Of a stretch of DNA of 64,000 nucleotides, positions 22,680 through 33,060 are shown one piece after another. The notes beneath the pieces are model-generated. The model was not told the DNA's origin and did no database searches. It saw nothing but the letters and a program-made list of their open reading frames with translations. Both the position numbers and the translations under genes were made by a program. How positions within the stretch are numbered: position 1 is the first letter of the stretch; every line of letters begins with the position of its first letter. The stretch is from Agrocybe praecox (Eukaryota > Basidiomycota > Agaricomycetes > Agaricales > Agrocybaceae). Location of the stretch: positions 1,479,001 through 1,543,000 of the forward strand of contig OZ024843.1 of assembly GCA_964017145.1 (NCBI GenBank). The letters run 5' to 3'.

Positions 22680-23224
22680 GAGGGAATTAATAATTATCTA
22701 AGTGAGATATTATTTATTTCCTTTCTAATCTCCTATCATTGCATATAGATCACCTCCAGAACATTGTGATACAATATACCCCCCCCCTTCCCTTTATATG
22801 CTCTTTACACATCCTGATCCACCATTTCTTGCCTTAATTACACATACCTTCTTTACCTCAGTACATATTCTAGTCTTTCTTTAATACATATGTTTTACTT
22901 TGAATGGAGTGCTCACATCATAAAATATCCCATGATTAAACCATCTCATGATTAAACACCCACAGGTTCCACAGAATTGGCCCACCAGAAGGCCTGACAT
23001 ATATCATAGTCCTTAAATTTCGCTAAGTCCGCTTGCATGGCAATTTCCGCGTGTTACACAACGCGCATCATGTCGGACACGCCCAAGACGCAGCACACTA
23101 TTTATACATTGCGGCATGAGCGCGGCATTATGCCAATTTCAACTGTACCATGCTGATACACGCTGTTAAAAGGATCAAATTAGCAATCAAAGTCTTTCGG
23201 CATCCACGGCATCTTCAGTCGAGT
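22680..23224. other. Gap without a gene
   Basis: AT-rich flank with a C9 run near 22780. No coding evidence. Confidence 0.6.
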
Positions 23225-24180
23225 TGAACAATATATGATGGGCGCAATCTCACATATAAGTCTGGACAATCCGAGATATATGTTGGATAATCCAACATGT
23301 ATGTTGAACAATCAAAAACATATGTTGGATATTCCAACTTGTATGTTAGATAACCAAGGTAACATATGTAAATTCTCAGATATATATATTATATACAAAT
23401 TACATAGTATATATACACAAAATCATTTTTTCGGCGGATGGACAGCCATAACTTGCTACTATTTTCTGGTAATATTAAATATTATTGGCAATTATAATGA
23501 ATAAAAACAACATTGTCTATCTTGAGTGTATCATATATATCTGTGAAATCAAACATTTTGAATTTTTGGTAATACCAGACATTGCATATACATGTCCAGG
23601 AATGCCAGACCATGATAAGCCTGGTAATACCGAACACTATATGTTTAGTTATACTAACCACCCTTTGGACAGTCATATTAAATACACTAAGTTTGATAAT
23701 ACTGACATTACATGTCTGATAACACCAAGGCATCATATGTCTGCTAATGCCCAGACACCATATGTCTGGTATTACAATTTATCAGGCAACATTTTTCTGG
23801 TAATGCTGAGATATCAGATATCTGGTAATACCAAGACACCACATGTCTGGTAATACCGAGACACCACATATCTGGTAATACTGGAATACCACATATCTGG
23901 TAATGCCGAGAGACACCACATGTCTGGTACTACCAGGCAACATATTTCTGGTAATGCCGAGATATCACATATCTGGTAATACCGAGACACTATATGTCTT
24001 TAGTAATACCAACCACTCTTTGTTGAGTCATACTGAACACTATGTCTGATAATACAAATATATTATTTCTGGTAATACTGAGAGATCACATGTCTGGTAA
24101 TACCAATAGCAGATATTTCCAATCTGGTAATGCCAGATACTTATAGTCCGGCAATCCCAAGCACTGTTTACCAAAGAATA
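23225..24180 (+). repeat. Degenerate palindromic minisatellite
   Basis: An array of roughly 25-30-bp units. The first group (23240-23370) is built around TGTTGGATAATCCAACATG. The second (23560-24150) is built around TCTGGTAATACCGAGACACC followed by ACATATC or ACATGTC. Each unit centres on a short dyad (TTGGATAATCCAA or GGTAATACC). Units differ by point changes and small indels, so the array is old. Short ORFs across it are by-products. Confidence 0.8.
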
Positions 24181-25223
24181 CTACACACGGAAAGCTCTAA
24201 CATGTGTTTATTAAAGCATCTATATTTGATAGTCACTAAGGCTTAATTAAAAGATCTCGGGAATGCCAGACATTAGTAACTTATTTTGTGTGGGATTGCT
24301 TCACCATACTGCAAAGCAACAGGACTACTAGTCCTTTATTTGTCTATCTGAATGCACAAATAAGTCTAGGGTATGCTCTATAATTAAAATTCATTGTAGT
24401 CCGGAAATGCCGAACACACATTATATCAAGTACGGACATTCTGAGCTCATAATATATCAGGCTGTGGAATTCCCGGACCTCTTGCCATATATGCCAGCTA
24501 AATCCGCTGGCACGTAGCCTACACTATTTTGTATGGGTCTGGGCCCATCCATATAGTACATGATTAATGCTATTCTAGGCCCACCATATTTAGCCTGTAA
24601 ACTATGCCTATTATGTCACCTTGGTTACTACATTATTGTTAGGTACATATCAACTAGTCTATGTGGTTCTGACTTGTTGCTATGTTTCCAGTCTGTGATA
24701 ATGTTGAATTCAGCAGCAATGTCACTTCAGGTACTGTGGTTGGAGGTGTGATAATTGACTGTGGGGAGGGCAGCTCATGCTGCGAGTGTGCCATTGATGA
24801 TAGTACACAGGCGGACGCTCGTCTTAGATACATATGAGTCAAATGTATCTCCGTTTAAACTGAGTTAAGAATTGAGATATTTTTAAGTCTCGCTCAAGCA
24901 AAACTCGGTCCGCGATCGATCGAGCCATGTTCAAGCCGCGACTCAAAATTTTTTGAGAACATATCCAACCTCAATATTTTCCAAACTATCTTCGCTTTTT
25001 CTGCGTCGAATGACTTCAATCTTTTTCACCTGGACATTGTGTAACTGAGCACCGAGTGCAACCGAGGATGCCGTTCAAGCCGGATGAGAAATGTGAGTTG
25101 ATTTTGATACAATCAACAACTGTCAACGTCATCGACTAATGTGTCGAACTCGATAGACTGGGAAACCTGCTTATACAGAGGCAACACCTTGTCACAAGTT
25201 ACTGGCAGACCCATCCATGGGTG
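24181..25223. other. Gap without a gene
   Basis: Trailing degenerate dyads to about 24480, then AT-rich sequence. No gene or element boundary recognised. Confidence 0.5.
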
Positions 25224-26065
25224 ACTGGTAGTTACCACTTAAGGGTTATGCATCCCCACAGGCCACTACCCACTTGCCCAATGTCATGTATCAGGGTGAC
25301 CGACAGTGACTAGAGGGCCGTAGTCATGTGAAAGTCATGTGATCTGTTGCACAGCCACCAAAAACCAAAATTGTAGAGAAAAATTCAAAAGCTATGGTAA
25401 ATAATTTTTATTACATAATCATCAACAGTTCAGCCACAAAACGCAAAATATCTGCAGAAAGCCGGATACAAATCAAAATAAAAGATTAAAATATTTGTAG
25501 CAAGCTGAAAAAAAATTCTAAAATCATCAAAAAATGTGTACTATACCATTTTAGGCTTGAACTAACCAAATATGTAAAGTGTTCTAAACATAGTTCCGAG
25601 CTATAAATAAATGTGTTACTTACTCAATACTAAAATATTTTAAAAATAGAAATTTTGTGCTAAAAATACATCTGTTCTAAAAATAGATTTGATCTTATTT
25701 GGTCATGTATTAGTCCTATCTATCATGCATGAAAGGCCTTTATCACAAAATCTCAAAGTCCAAAGTCCTCTTGCCTTATTGGGTTGCTTGGATGTGATAT
25801 CACTCAAAAGCCTTGTTTGTTTTGTAACATGCCTGCCCCTGCCTGCTGATGTCATTATTTATTATTTGTTTGTATTTGAGGCCATATAAACAAGTGAGTG
25901 GAGCCCAAACATGTAAATAGAGGCAAGCAAAAAGTCATGTGCATTGATTTTGATCCCATCAATAGCAGACATATGACTATAGTCACAATAGGTCACAATA
26001 GGCCAGCCAGAGGGCTTGGGAAGTGGCCGGTGGGGATGCATAACCCTTATCTGGTAACTACCAGT
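25224..26065. repeat. 49-bp inverted repeat pair around an 842-bp segment
   Basis: 25224-25272 (starting ACTGGTAGTTACCACTTAAG) and 26017-26065 (its reverse complement with about five mismatches) bound a non-coding segment. That segment includes the dispersed repeat also found at 10386-11068. No convincing target duplication flanks the arms. It may be a non-autonomous DNA element, and it lies just upstream of the large gene at 26100. Confidence 0.55.
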
Positions 26066-26099
26066 GCTTCATGCATAAATTTGACAGTAGAGGCTGACC

Positions 26100-29000
26100 T
26101 TGTATCGCTGTAAGGTGTGCAGTTCTGGCCGCCTTTTCGAAAGCTGCCGGGTTAGACGACACGAAGACTCTGCAAGTCATCGCTCATCGCTCCTGGCATT
26201 TCATTCATCTCTCGAAGCTCCCCAAAACTCAGCACAAGGAGGCAATTCCCTTGTTCTCGATGGACTTGTTCACCTCCTTGTTTCGCTCTCGGAGAATCCC
26301 CACCAGTCTGCATACCCCCCTGGTCATCCACTACTGGCAGGTTCAGCACACTTGCCGGGTCCTGATTGCTCTCCATTGCCCTTAACCGGTTTGGACTGGC
26401 ACCTGGATTACAGTGGGGATATGACTGCCGACTTGCCTTATGAACAACAGCTTGCGCAAGATATCGCTCAGCGGACACTCGATTTTTTGAATGGAGATGT
26501 TAGTGAAGATGAGGACGAGAACCCTTATGGGTTGGAAAGCAGTAGTGACGAAGACAGTGCGTAGTATTGATTTTTATGTTATTTATGGTCCGTTCATTCT
26601 CAGAATTACAGGTCCAGACGAAGACAAAACAGTATTGCAAGGTGTTGACTCAGGATCTCTTCCTCGTAAACGTCCTCGAGGTGTCACAACTGATCCTACC
26701 ACGGCTCGTGCTTGGTATCCCTGGCAGGACCGCGTCGTGAGTCCTTTCTCTTCTATAATCTCATATTCTATTCATACTTATTTTGTCTATTTAGACTTGT
26801 TCACTCGATGTTCTCATGCATTTGCCACGTTCTGTATTCTCTCGCAAACAGTTAGATTTATTTTTGTGGTTGCTATGTGTCAACCAGGTTGACGATGTTC
26901 CATCCGTCAAAACTATGAACACCCTCAATAAAACCTTGCAAAACATGGTTGGGATTGACACCATCGAGTACAATGGAAGAATGGGTCATCGTTATCACGT
27001 TAACAGCATAGGTCAAATTCTCGCACAAGTAGGTTTTTTTATTCCAAGCATATAATGACACATGCACTGATTGTTAGGAATTGACTTAATCAAAGAGAAG
27101 AATTTGCCCAAAGACCAAGTTAAAGAACAAGCTGGGGATCTTAGCATCCCCAGACCCTAAGTTTATATACATGATGAACCTGTAAACTACCCACGGTCCA
27201 TCAAGGGATTGTTACATAAGCGTCTATGTATAGAAAAAGGAAATGCATAGTGTGGGGTTTGAACCCAAGAGCTGGTGGGACAGTGTCACGGTGTAACAAT
27301 AGTGTGACTGCTTATGTTGTAGGGTGGACACAAAGATGTGCCCTGACACCATCTCCCCTCTAAAGGTCGACGCCCCGACGACCTGGTCTTACTGGCCACG
27401 ACCGCGACCAAACGGCCGGGCACGACGCGCGGTTTGAACTTCGGAACCGCTAGAAGTATGCTCAACATGAAGGGCACCAACCTCCATTGGTGAGCCAGGT
27501 GCAAGTGACGAGGATGGGCTGGAGCGAGTATCGACAGCCATAGGAGAGGGCGGGGGCAGAGAAGCCGATCCGGATCGGGGTGTCTGCGTAGAAGGAGTAG
27601 GGGTCGCAGTACGAGTAGGAGTTGGAGGCGAGACTGCGACGTTAGGAGGGGCGGCAGTAGCGCCAGAGGAAGGCTTGGCCTTCTTGGCACGAGGGTTGCG
27701 GATGCGACGACGTGCAAGCCGCTTGCCGATGGCAACGAGGGCATCACCGACCTCGCAGGCGGTGCCCCTGATAGTGACGGCACGCAAGCCGGAAGAAGGG
27801 TGTGCCGGGGCAACCGACACCTTTGCGTGCGATGTGTCATGGATCTGGCGAAGGCCAGTCCCCGCGCGCCCAATTACGTGGCCAGCCTGTTCGTCTGCAA
27901 TAGACAGGGTGACAACGGTCTTCTCAAGGGCGGCTTTGGTAGGGGCAGCTGTAGTAGCTGTGCGGACGGATTGAGGAGCGGAGGTCCTGGTAGCTGGGGA
28001 CGTGGTAGGTGCAGCCGGGCGATCCTTCCTAGATGAGCGTCGAGCACGAGGAGTGCGAGCAGAGGGAGAGGATGTAGCCGGGGGAGTGGGTAGGGGAGCT
28101 GTGAGGCTGTTGAGTTTAGACTCAATGGCTGCAAGGCGAGCTTCAACCTTCGCTTCAGTGTCAAAGCTAACCTGTTGGGACCTAAAGAGTAGGGCAAAAC
28201 GGTCCTCAAGAGACATCGTCATGAACCCAGTGAAAGGCGAGGAGGAGTCAGCCATAGAGTATAGTAGGGAGGGCGATTGTAGAGTAGAGTAGACGAGCAA
28301 CTGGGTGCAGAGGGCAGGCAGTTGTTGGGTAGCTTGTTCTTTTGTCAGGAATTGACTTAATCAAAGAGAAGAGTTCGCCCAAAGACCAAGTTAAAGAACA
28401 AGCTGGGGATCTTAGCATCCCCAGACCCTAAGTTTATATACATGATGAACCTGTAAACTACCCACGGTCCATCAAGGGATTGTTACATAAGCGTCTATGT
28501 ATAGAAAAAGGAAATGCATAGTGTGGGGTTTGAACCCAAGAGCTGGTGGGACAGTGTCACGGTGTAACAATAGTGTGACTGCTTATGTTGTAGGGTGGAC
28601 ACAAAGATGTGCCCTGACACTGATACTGTATACATAGGAAATGTGTAATCCTCGAGTGCGCCGTGAGCTACACTTTTATCCAGAGGACGCAGGCACACAT
28701 CTCAGTGAAGCGCGGCAGGGTTCTCGTTGGCTCAATGAGCTCTCGCCGCAAGAGGGTGCTCCCATGATACGCCTCGGTAACGATGATTTTTACACTTTAG
28801 AGCCTACGTTGTTGAAGGATGGAACATACTGTATACCATTTTGGTGGTTCACTCGCGTTCACGCACCCAGTCCAAAGCCTGTTTTCTATTGTCGTGCATG
28901 GCAAATTGAGTCCGTTGTTCATAACGGGGACTCAGGCTGGACTGTACGCCAGGATCATGAGATTGAAATTCCCGAAAGCAAACTTCTCATGAACTTCCCT

Positions 29001-31901
29001 GATCTCTGCCAAAATTTCTCAAAATATGGTGTACCCCATCCTAGTAAAATTCTTGGTATGCTCCATATCTGATATATTTACCCGTTTCTCAGTTATTAAT
29101 TATTTTCAACAGGAGTTTTTGTGGACGAACATGATGCAGACATCAAGCAGTGGACATACACAAACCCCGTCTTGGGAAACCGGTGGCGTAATCTCTCCAA
29201 AGGCCATCGAACATTTGCGCTGCCTTTATGGCTTTACTGTGATGATACATCGGGAAACATGTCCAAAAAGTGGAACGCCCACAATAGCTTTCTATTTACA
29301 CTTGCAGGACTGCCCCGCAAACAGGTCGCAAAGGAATATAACATTCACTTCGCCTGTACTTCTAACATAGCACCTCCTTTAGAGATGATGGATGGGGTGG
29401 TTGACCAACTCGAGTACGTTCATATTCTATTTCACTGCTTTGCGGACTAATAATAAACTTGCATCTGTTTTAGATCTGGACAGAACGAAGGAATCTGGGC
29501 TTGGGACTGTGTTTATAAAGAGCCTGTTCTTATTTTCCCTACTGTCCTGGCCCTGCTCGGCGATAATCCTATGCACAGTGAATTTGCATGCCACATTGGG
29601 CTGGCCGGTAAATATTTCTGTCGATGCTGTTGGGTAAAAGGCAGTGATGCCCAAGATGGCGCAAACCATCCCGGCCAGCCAGCGGACACTGATAGTAATG
29701 CCTCCCGACCCAATAGTCCTGCACAATCTATCAACAGCATGGTTGATGAGCCAGAAATCGGTGAACATGCAAGCAATGGTCACACGAATCACGGCCTTTG
29801 TGAGGGTATGATTGCTATTTTCTTATTCGATGTAATGTTCAATAACATAATCAATTTGTGTCTAGCGTGGCAAACCTCGTTCGAAAGCGGAAACTCGCCA
29901 GACCCTGGCTGGATACTATGAGCGTGCATGCGTTATTGGTAAAAAGACCAAACTTCAAGCCGAGCGCACTGATACTGGGATAAAGGATAAGATGCAAGAG
30001 TTTTTTCTTGACAAGCTCCACACATCATATGCCAAAAAACGCGGCCACAGTGAAAAACAGAGGGCTCTAGATGACGCAATCACTCAACTGCCCGAAGACA
30101 TCACAAGTCCCGTTTGGCGGCTCAAAGGTGAGTTTGTTTTGTTTTGTTATTGCAGTATACTTACCAACCAAATCTGCCAGGCCTTGATCCACATCAAGAT
30201 ACGCCTGTAGAGATATTACATGTTGTTCTTCTGGGCTTTGTGAAATACTTTTGGCATGACTTGGTCAAGAATCAAATTTCGCCAGAGCAGAAGCCTTTGT
30301 TAATCACCCGAATTGACTGCTTTGATGTCAGTGGGCTCGGTATTTCCAAGCTTTCTGGACAGACTCTCGTTACCTATGCCGGCTCGCTCACCGGTCGCGA
30401 TTTCCGTGCTATAGCTCAAATGGCACCTATGGTTATCCAGGATCTTGTTCCCACTGACGTCTTTGAGGCATGGGTTGCCCTGTCCAATTTAATTCCACTG
30501 ATATGGCAACCAGTTATCGAAGATGTGAACATCTATTGTGTAAGTCAGTCTCCTTTATCTAACCCTAATGTTGTGCTGACCGCATTAAAAGGCACTTCTC
30601 GAGAAAGAAATTCACAATTTTCTTATTCGCACAGCACGCTGGACAACTGCGTGGTTCAACAAATCCAAGTTTCACATTATTCTTCACCTTCCAGAACATA
30701 TTCGTCGCTTAGGCCCAGCAATACTGTTTGCGACAGAGGCCTTTGAATCATTCAATGCTGTTATTCGCGCGAAAAGCATCCATAGTAACCGCCTTGCACC
30801 CTCACGCGATATTGCGTTAGCTTTCACTCAAGGCAATCGCATTCGACACCTTTTCAGTGGCGGTTATTTCTTGCCTCTCAATGAACACGCAAACCAATCA
30901 CATACATTCTCAGATAATTGTACCGACTGGAGGACAATTGGCCCTGCCGCTCAGGCAATGCTTGGTGATGACACAGTACCGTTAAGCTACCTGGGCCTAT
31001 TAGACGATTCGCCAGGTCAACCAGGTCAATGCGAACTTGATCACCAGCCAGCACGTGCCGCGTCCGAGACGATAACTGGACAGAAACTACCTCACGCATT
31101 TGTTAATGGTGGGAGGGACAGACTGTTTGCCACCGCAAAACAGCTCTGCCTCAGAAATGGTGATTTGTGCACTGTAGGGCAATCTGTAGTTATTCGACGT
31201 CATGATGTTGGCACCTCCTACATTGCGCGTGTATGTGAAATCATTCAGGAACATGGTTCAACCGAATACACAACAGGGATTGCAAGTGGTGTCTTGGTCC
31301 AGACTATGCAGACTATGCCATGTGATAGTTCGTTGGCCATGCCAAAACTGTGCTTATGTTCTGAGTGGTCATTGATTCGTGTGTCGGTCAGTCTTTTTTT
31401 CTGATATTTTTTTTTTCGCTTTGAAGCTGACCACAGACATATTGCAAATAGGATATTATGTGTACGGTCAATGTCCAGCACCACTGTTTTGGCCAAGGGT
31501 GTCAGGCATCGGGTCTCCAGTACATCTATCAAGAACGTGTTCAGACTACAAATACAACAGCGGCCGTTGAACACACCGGAAACCCAGATGATCTGGTCTT
31601 GAATACAGCTCAAATGCGCGATGCTATTTATGTTCAAAGATTCCGTGTACAACCGACAGCTCCTCTAGACGAACAACTCATCATCGAACAGAGTGTTGCA
31701 CGAGTCATTAATAACAGAAAATCGGGGGCCGAGAAGAAAGCAACTGGGCTTGGTGGACGTGGGCAGCTTCGTGCGAGAAGCACATCACCAATGCCTTTGG
31801 GCCCTTCTGGATTGTCAGTGCCAGTGCCACCCACACGGCCGGGGCGTGGACGACGAGGCAGTCTGCTGCCAGGCCAGGGTATTATAGACTTTTCACAATA
31901 A
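26100..31901 (+). CDS. Large TE-associated agaricomycete protein with zinc finger
   Basis: At least ten exons. Exon borders read: up to 26556; 26612-26736; 26795-27028; 28638 to about 29052; about 29113-29413; then from about 29473, 29867, 30180 and 30591; the last (DIMCTVNVQHHC) ends at 31901. The N-terminus has a C2H2-like finger (YRCKVCSSG ... RRHEDSASH). Conserved blocks follow: VLMHLPRSVFSRKQLDLF, LHFYPEDAG, DEHDADIKQWTYTNPVLGNR, LWLYCDDTSGNMSKKWN, NIHFACTSNIAPPLEMMDGV and ALLGDNPMHSEFACHIG. A C-terminal Cys/His cluster is present. From memory these blocks mark a high-copy agaricomycete family, probably transposon-encoded; I assign no catalytic triad. All introns are GT-AG and no stop interrupts the exons. 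No ATG precedes the finger in frame, so the start is unresolved. Intron 3 contains the 1,548-bp LTR element. Confidence 0.65.
27072..27348 (-). repeat. LTR (3' LTR of the KH element)
   Basis: A 277-bp direct repeat copy. In the minus-strand reading of this sequence, a match to the RNA polymerase III B box (GGTTCAAACCC) lies in the U3 part, followed by CTTTTT. Three differences from the other LTR are all A/T here against G/C there, at least one of them a CpG to TpG change. Confidence 0.92.
27389..28300 (-). CDS. KH-domain protein of the compact LTR element
   Basis: 303 codons from ATG at 28300 (a second Met at residue 16, MADSSSPF, is an alternative start) to the stop at 27389. Residues about 47-66 form a short helical, possibly coiled-coil segment (DTEAKVEARLAAIESKLNSL). 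Residues 70-125 are Pro/Ser/Thr/Arg-rich. Residues about 128-198 fit a KH domain: hydrophobic strand TVVTLSIADEQAGHVIG, the GRAG loop (144-147) between two helices, then RAVTIRGTACEVGDALVAIG. The C-terminus is low complexity and ends GRGRGQ. KH domains bind single-stranded RNA or DNA, so a Gag-like RNA-packaging role is plausible. No capsid, CCHC knuckle, protease, reverse transcriptase or integrase is present. The GC content is much higher than in surrounding sequence. Confidence 0.85.
   Translation of the reverse strand: MLVYSTLQSPSLLYSMADSSSPFTGFMTMSLEDRFALLFRSQQVSFDTEAKVEARLAAIESKLNSLTAPLPTPPATSSPSARTPRARRSSRKDRPAAPTTSPATRTSAPQSVRTATTAAPTKAALEKTVVTLSIADEQAGHVIGRAGTGLRQIHDTSHAKVSVAPAHPSSGLRAVTIRGTACEVGDALVAIGKRLARRRIRNPRAKKAKPSSGATAAPPNVAVSPPTPTRTATPTPSTQTPRSGSASLPPPSPMAVDTRSSPSSSLAPGSPMEVGALHVEHTSSGSEVQTARRARPFGRGRGQ
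28331..28440 (-). promoter_or_regulatory. Predicted TATA box, transcript start and self-complementary primer site
   Basis: On the minus strand, TATATAAA (28440-28433) is followed 29 nt later by AGCTTGTTCTTT (28404-28393). Immediately after the LTR, 28342-28331 reads AAAGAACAAGCT, the perfect 12-nt reverse complement. Complementarity stops exactly at the predicted first transcribed base. This is the arrangement known from Tf1-type retrotransposons, where the mRNA 5' end folds onto the primer site and primes reverse transcription. That it works so here is inference. Confidence 0.7.
28343..28619 (-). repeat. LTR (5' LTR of the KH element)
   Basis: A 277-bp direct repeat copy containing, on the minus strand, TATATAAA at 28440-28433 and the predicted transcript start at 28404. 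An 8-bp palindromic arm pair (CTGGGGAT and ATCCCCAG, 28402-28423) lies at the start site. Confidence 0.92.
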
Positions 31902-31914
31902 TATGGTCATTAAC

Positions 31915-32799
31915 CTATGTATCCCTAAGCTTACATTCTAATTCTGATATTCTATGGTAGGCATGAAAAAGTTTGAAACGTAAACGATTTTTATAGACCT
32001 GTAATTCTATTAGCTTTTGCTCGTACGCTTTCTGTCTTGCAAGGAGTTTCTTCTCAATCCATGTTTTTTGCTTGAGAATGTCTACTGTTTCTGTGGCGAG
32101 ATCTGCGATACTCTGAAGACCAGCGCAAATTGTGTCGGCTCCGAGAGACATCTTTTCAGCATCTTGGTTTGGTGGTTGAGCGTACCGAGACGGCGAGCAG
32201 CATATCAATTCGAAGGCCGGCCACGAAAGACCCTTGACATCAATGTCGTCCTCGAGAGAAAATACTAGAGTTGAATTAGCAAATAATCATTGACATAATG
32301 CCTGGAATATTCATACCTTTAGGACGATGGACAAGAAGATCAGCCACTTCTTGTTCATCCATTTGTTCATCTTCCTCTGTCGGAAAATCATGGGTAGCAC
32401 TGGAATAGTCACTACTGCTGCCTTCATCTTCGGAATCGGAATTGGACTCTATGGGAAACACATCCAGTCCACGAGGATGGAACTCCTCACAGACCATGTA
32501 GGTGTCACTGTCCCGAGCAAATACAGTTGATCCACGAAATTCATTTCCAAAGGGTGAGCTGTGAGTGTGCAAACTATTGTAAATGACTGCAAAATTGGAA
32601 GATAGCAACAAAGAACGCACCAAGGTATAGGTGAATCAGTGGGACACAATCCATACAAGTGATAGCGGCGAGGAGGGAGTCGAGGACTGGGTGTTGCATA
32701 GTCACGCAAGGGTAAAGGAAAGATAGGTTCTCCTGCTATAACACGAGGAAGGATGATATCTTTCCAAGGTGTGTGAGTGGGTGTGGTGTCGGTTGGCAT
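31915..32799 (-). CDS. Small three-exon protein with C-terminal coiled coil
   Basis: Exon 1 starts MPTDTTPTHTPWKD at 32799 and ends at PIPW (about 32622). Exon 2 (about 32560-32318) is acidic (SNSDSEDEGSSSDYSS, PTEEDEQMDEQEV). Exon 3 (about 32264-31915) ends in a basic, heptad-like helix (TWIEKKLLARQKAYEQKLIE to ISELECKLRDT). Introns are GT-AG. It converges on the large gene (stop codons 14 bp apart) and diverges from the gene at 33061. No family was recognised. The tight arrangement suggests that the three genes belong to one unit. Confidence 0.6.
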
Positions 32800-33060
32800 C
32801 TGGGCGGCAAAGTCACGTGAGACTGATTAAACAAGGAATTCTGCGACGCGCAGGTTCGCTCAACTCAAGTTTGACCCGCCTTCTTATATGGACGTTCTGC
32901 ACAATTTGCCTCCGTCCACGAGGGCTTGTCGCGGTCGTGACAAGCGCGTTGTTGAAAAGGAATTCAACAGCTCCAAATGAATCCAAACAGTGGGACGGCT
33001 GGTGGATATAAAAGATGGACTCGGATACAAGTATACTTGGTGAGTTCATTTGCTCAAATC

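Larger units (their letters stand above)
27072..28619 (-). mobile_element. Compact LTR retroelement encoding only a KH protein
   Basis: A complete 1,548-bp element. The two direct repeats of 277 bp (27072-27348 and 28343-28619) start TGTCAGG or TGTTAGG and end CCCTGACA. They differ at three positions that I found (27075/28346, 27102/28373, 27105/28376). A 5-bp target duplication CTGAT flanks it (27067-27071 and 28620-28624). On the minus strand a purine tract AGAGGGGAGATGG abuts the 3' LTR, and AAAGAACAAGCT abuts the 5' LTR as primer site. The internal region is only 994 bp. It is almost filled by one ORF and has no room for pol. It sits inside an intron of the 26100-31901 gene, in opposite orientation. 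Confidence 0.93.

Noticed and set aside
23235..23853. ORFs of 84-122 codons over the minisatellite
   Set aside because: Products of the repeated palindromic units, with repeated peptide motifs in several frames and no conserved domain.
23225..24180. Possible CRISPR-like array
   Set aside because: The units are degenerate and contiguous without unique spacers, and the genome is fungal.
27261..27300. Possible tRNA gene in the LTR because of GGGTTTGAACCC
   Set aside because: Only a T-arm-like palindrome is visible. No acceptor stem, D arm or anticodon arm can be folded around it.
27072..28619. Interpretation of the 277-bp repeats as a tandem duplication flanking a host exon
   Set aside because: TG...CA ends, 5-bp target duplication, purine tract and primer site all fit an LTR element, and the split gene's frame is restored when it is removed.
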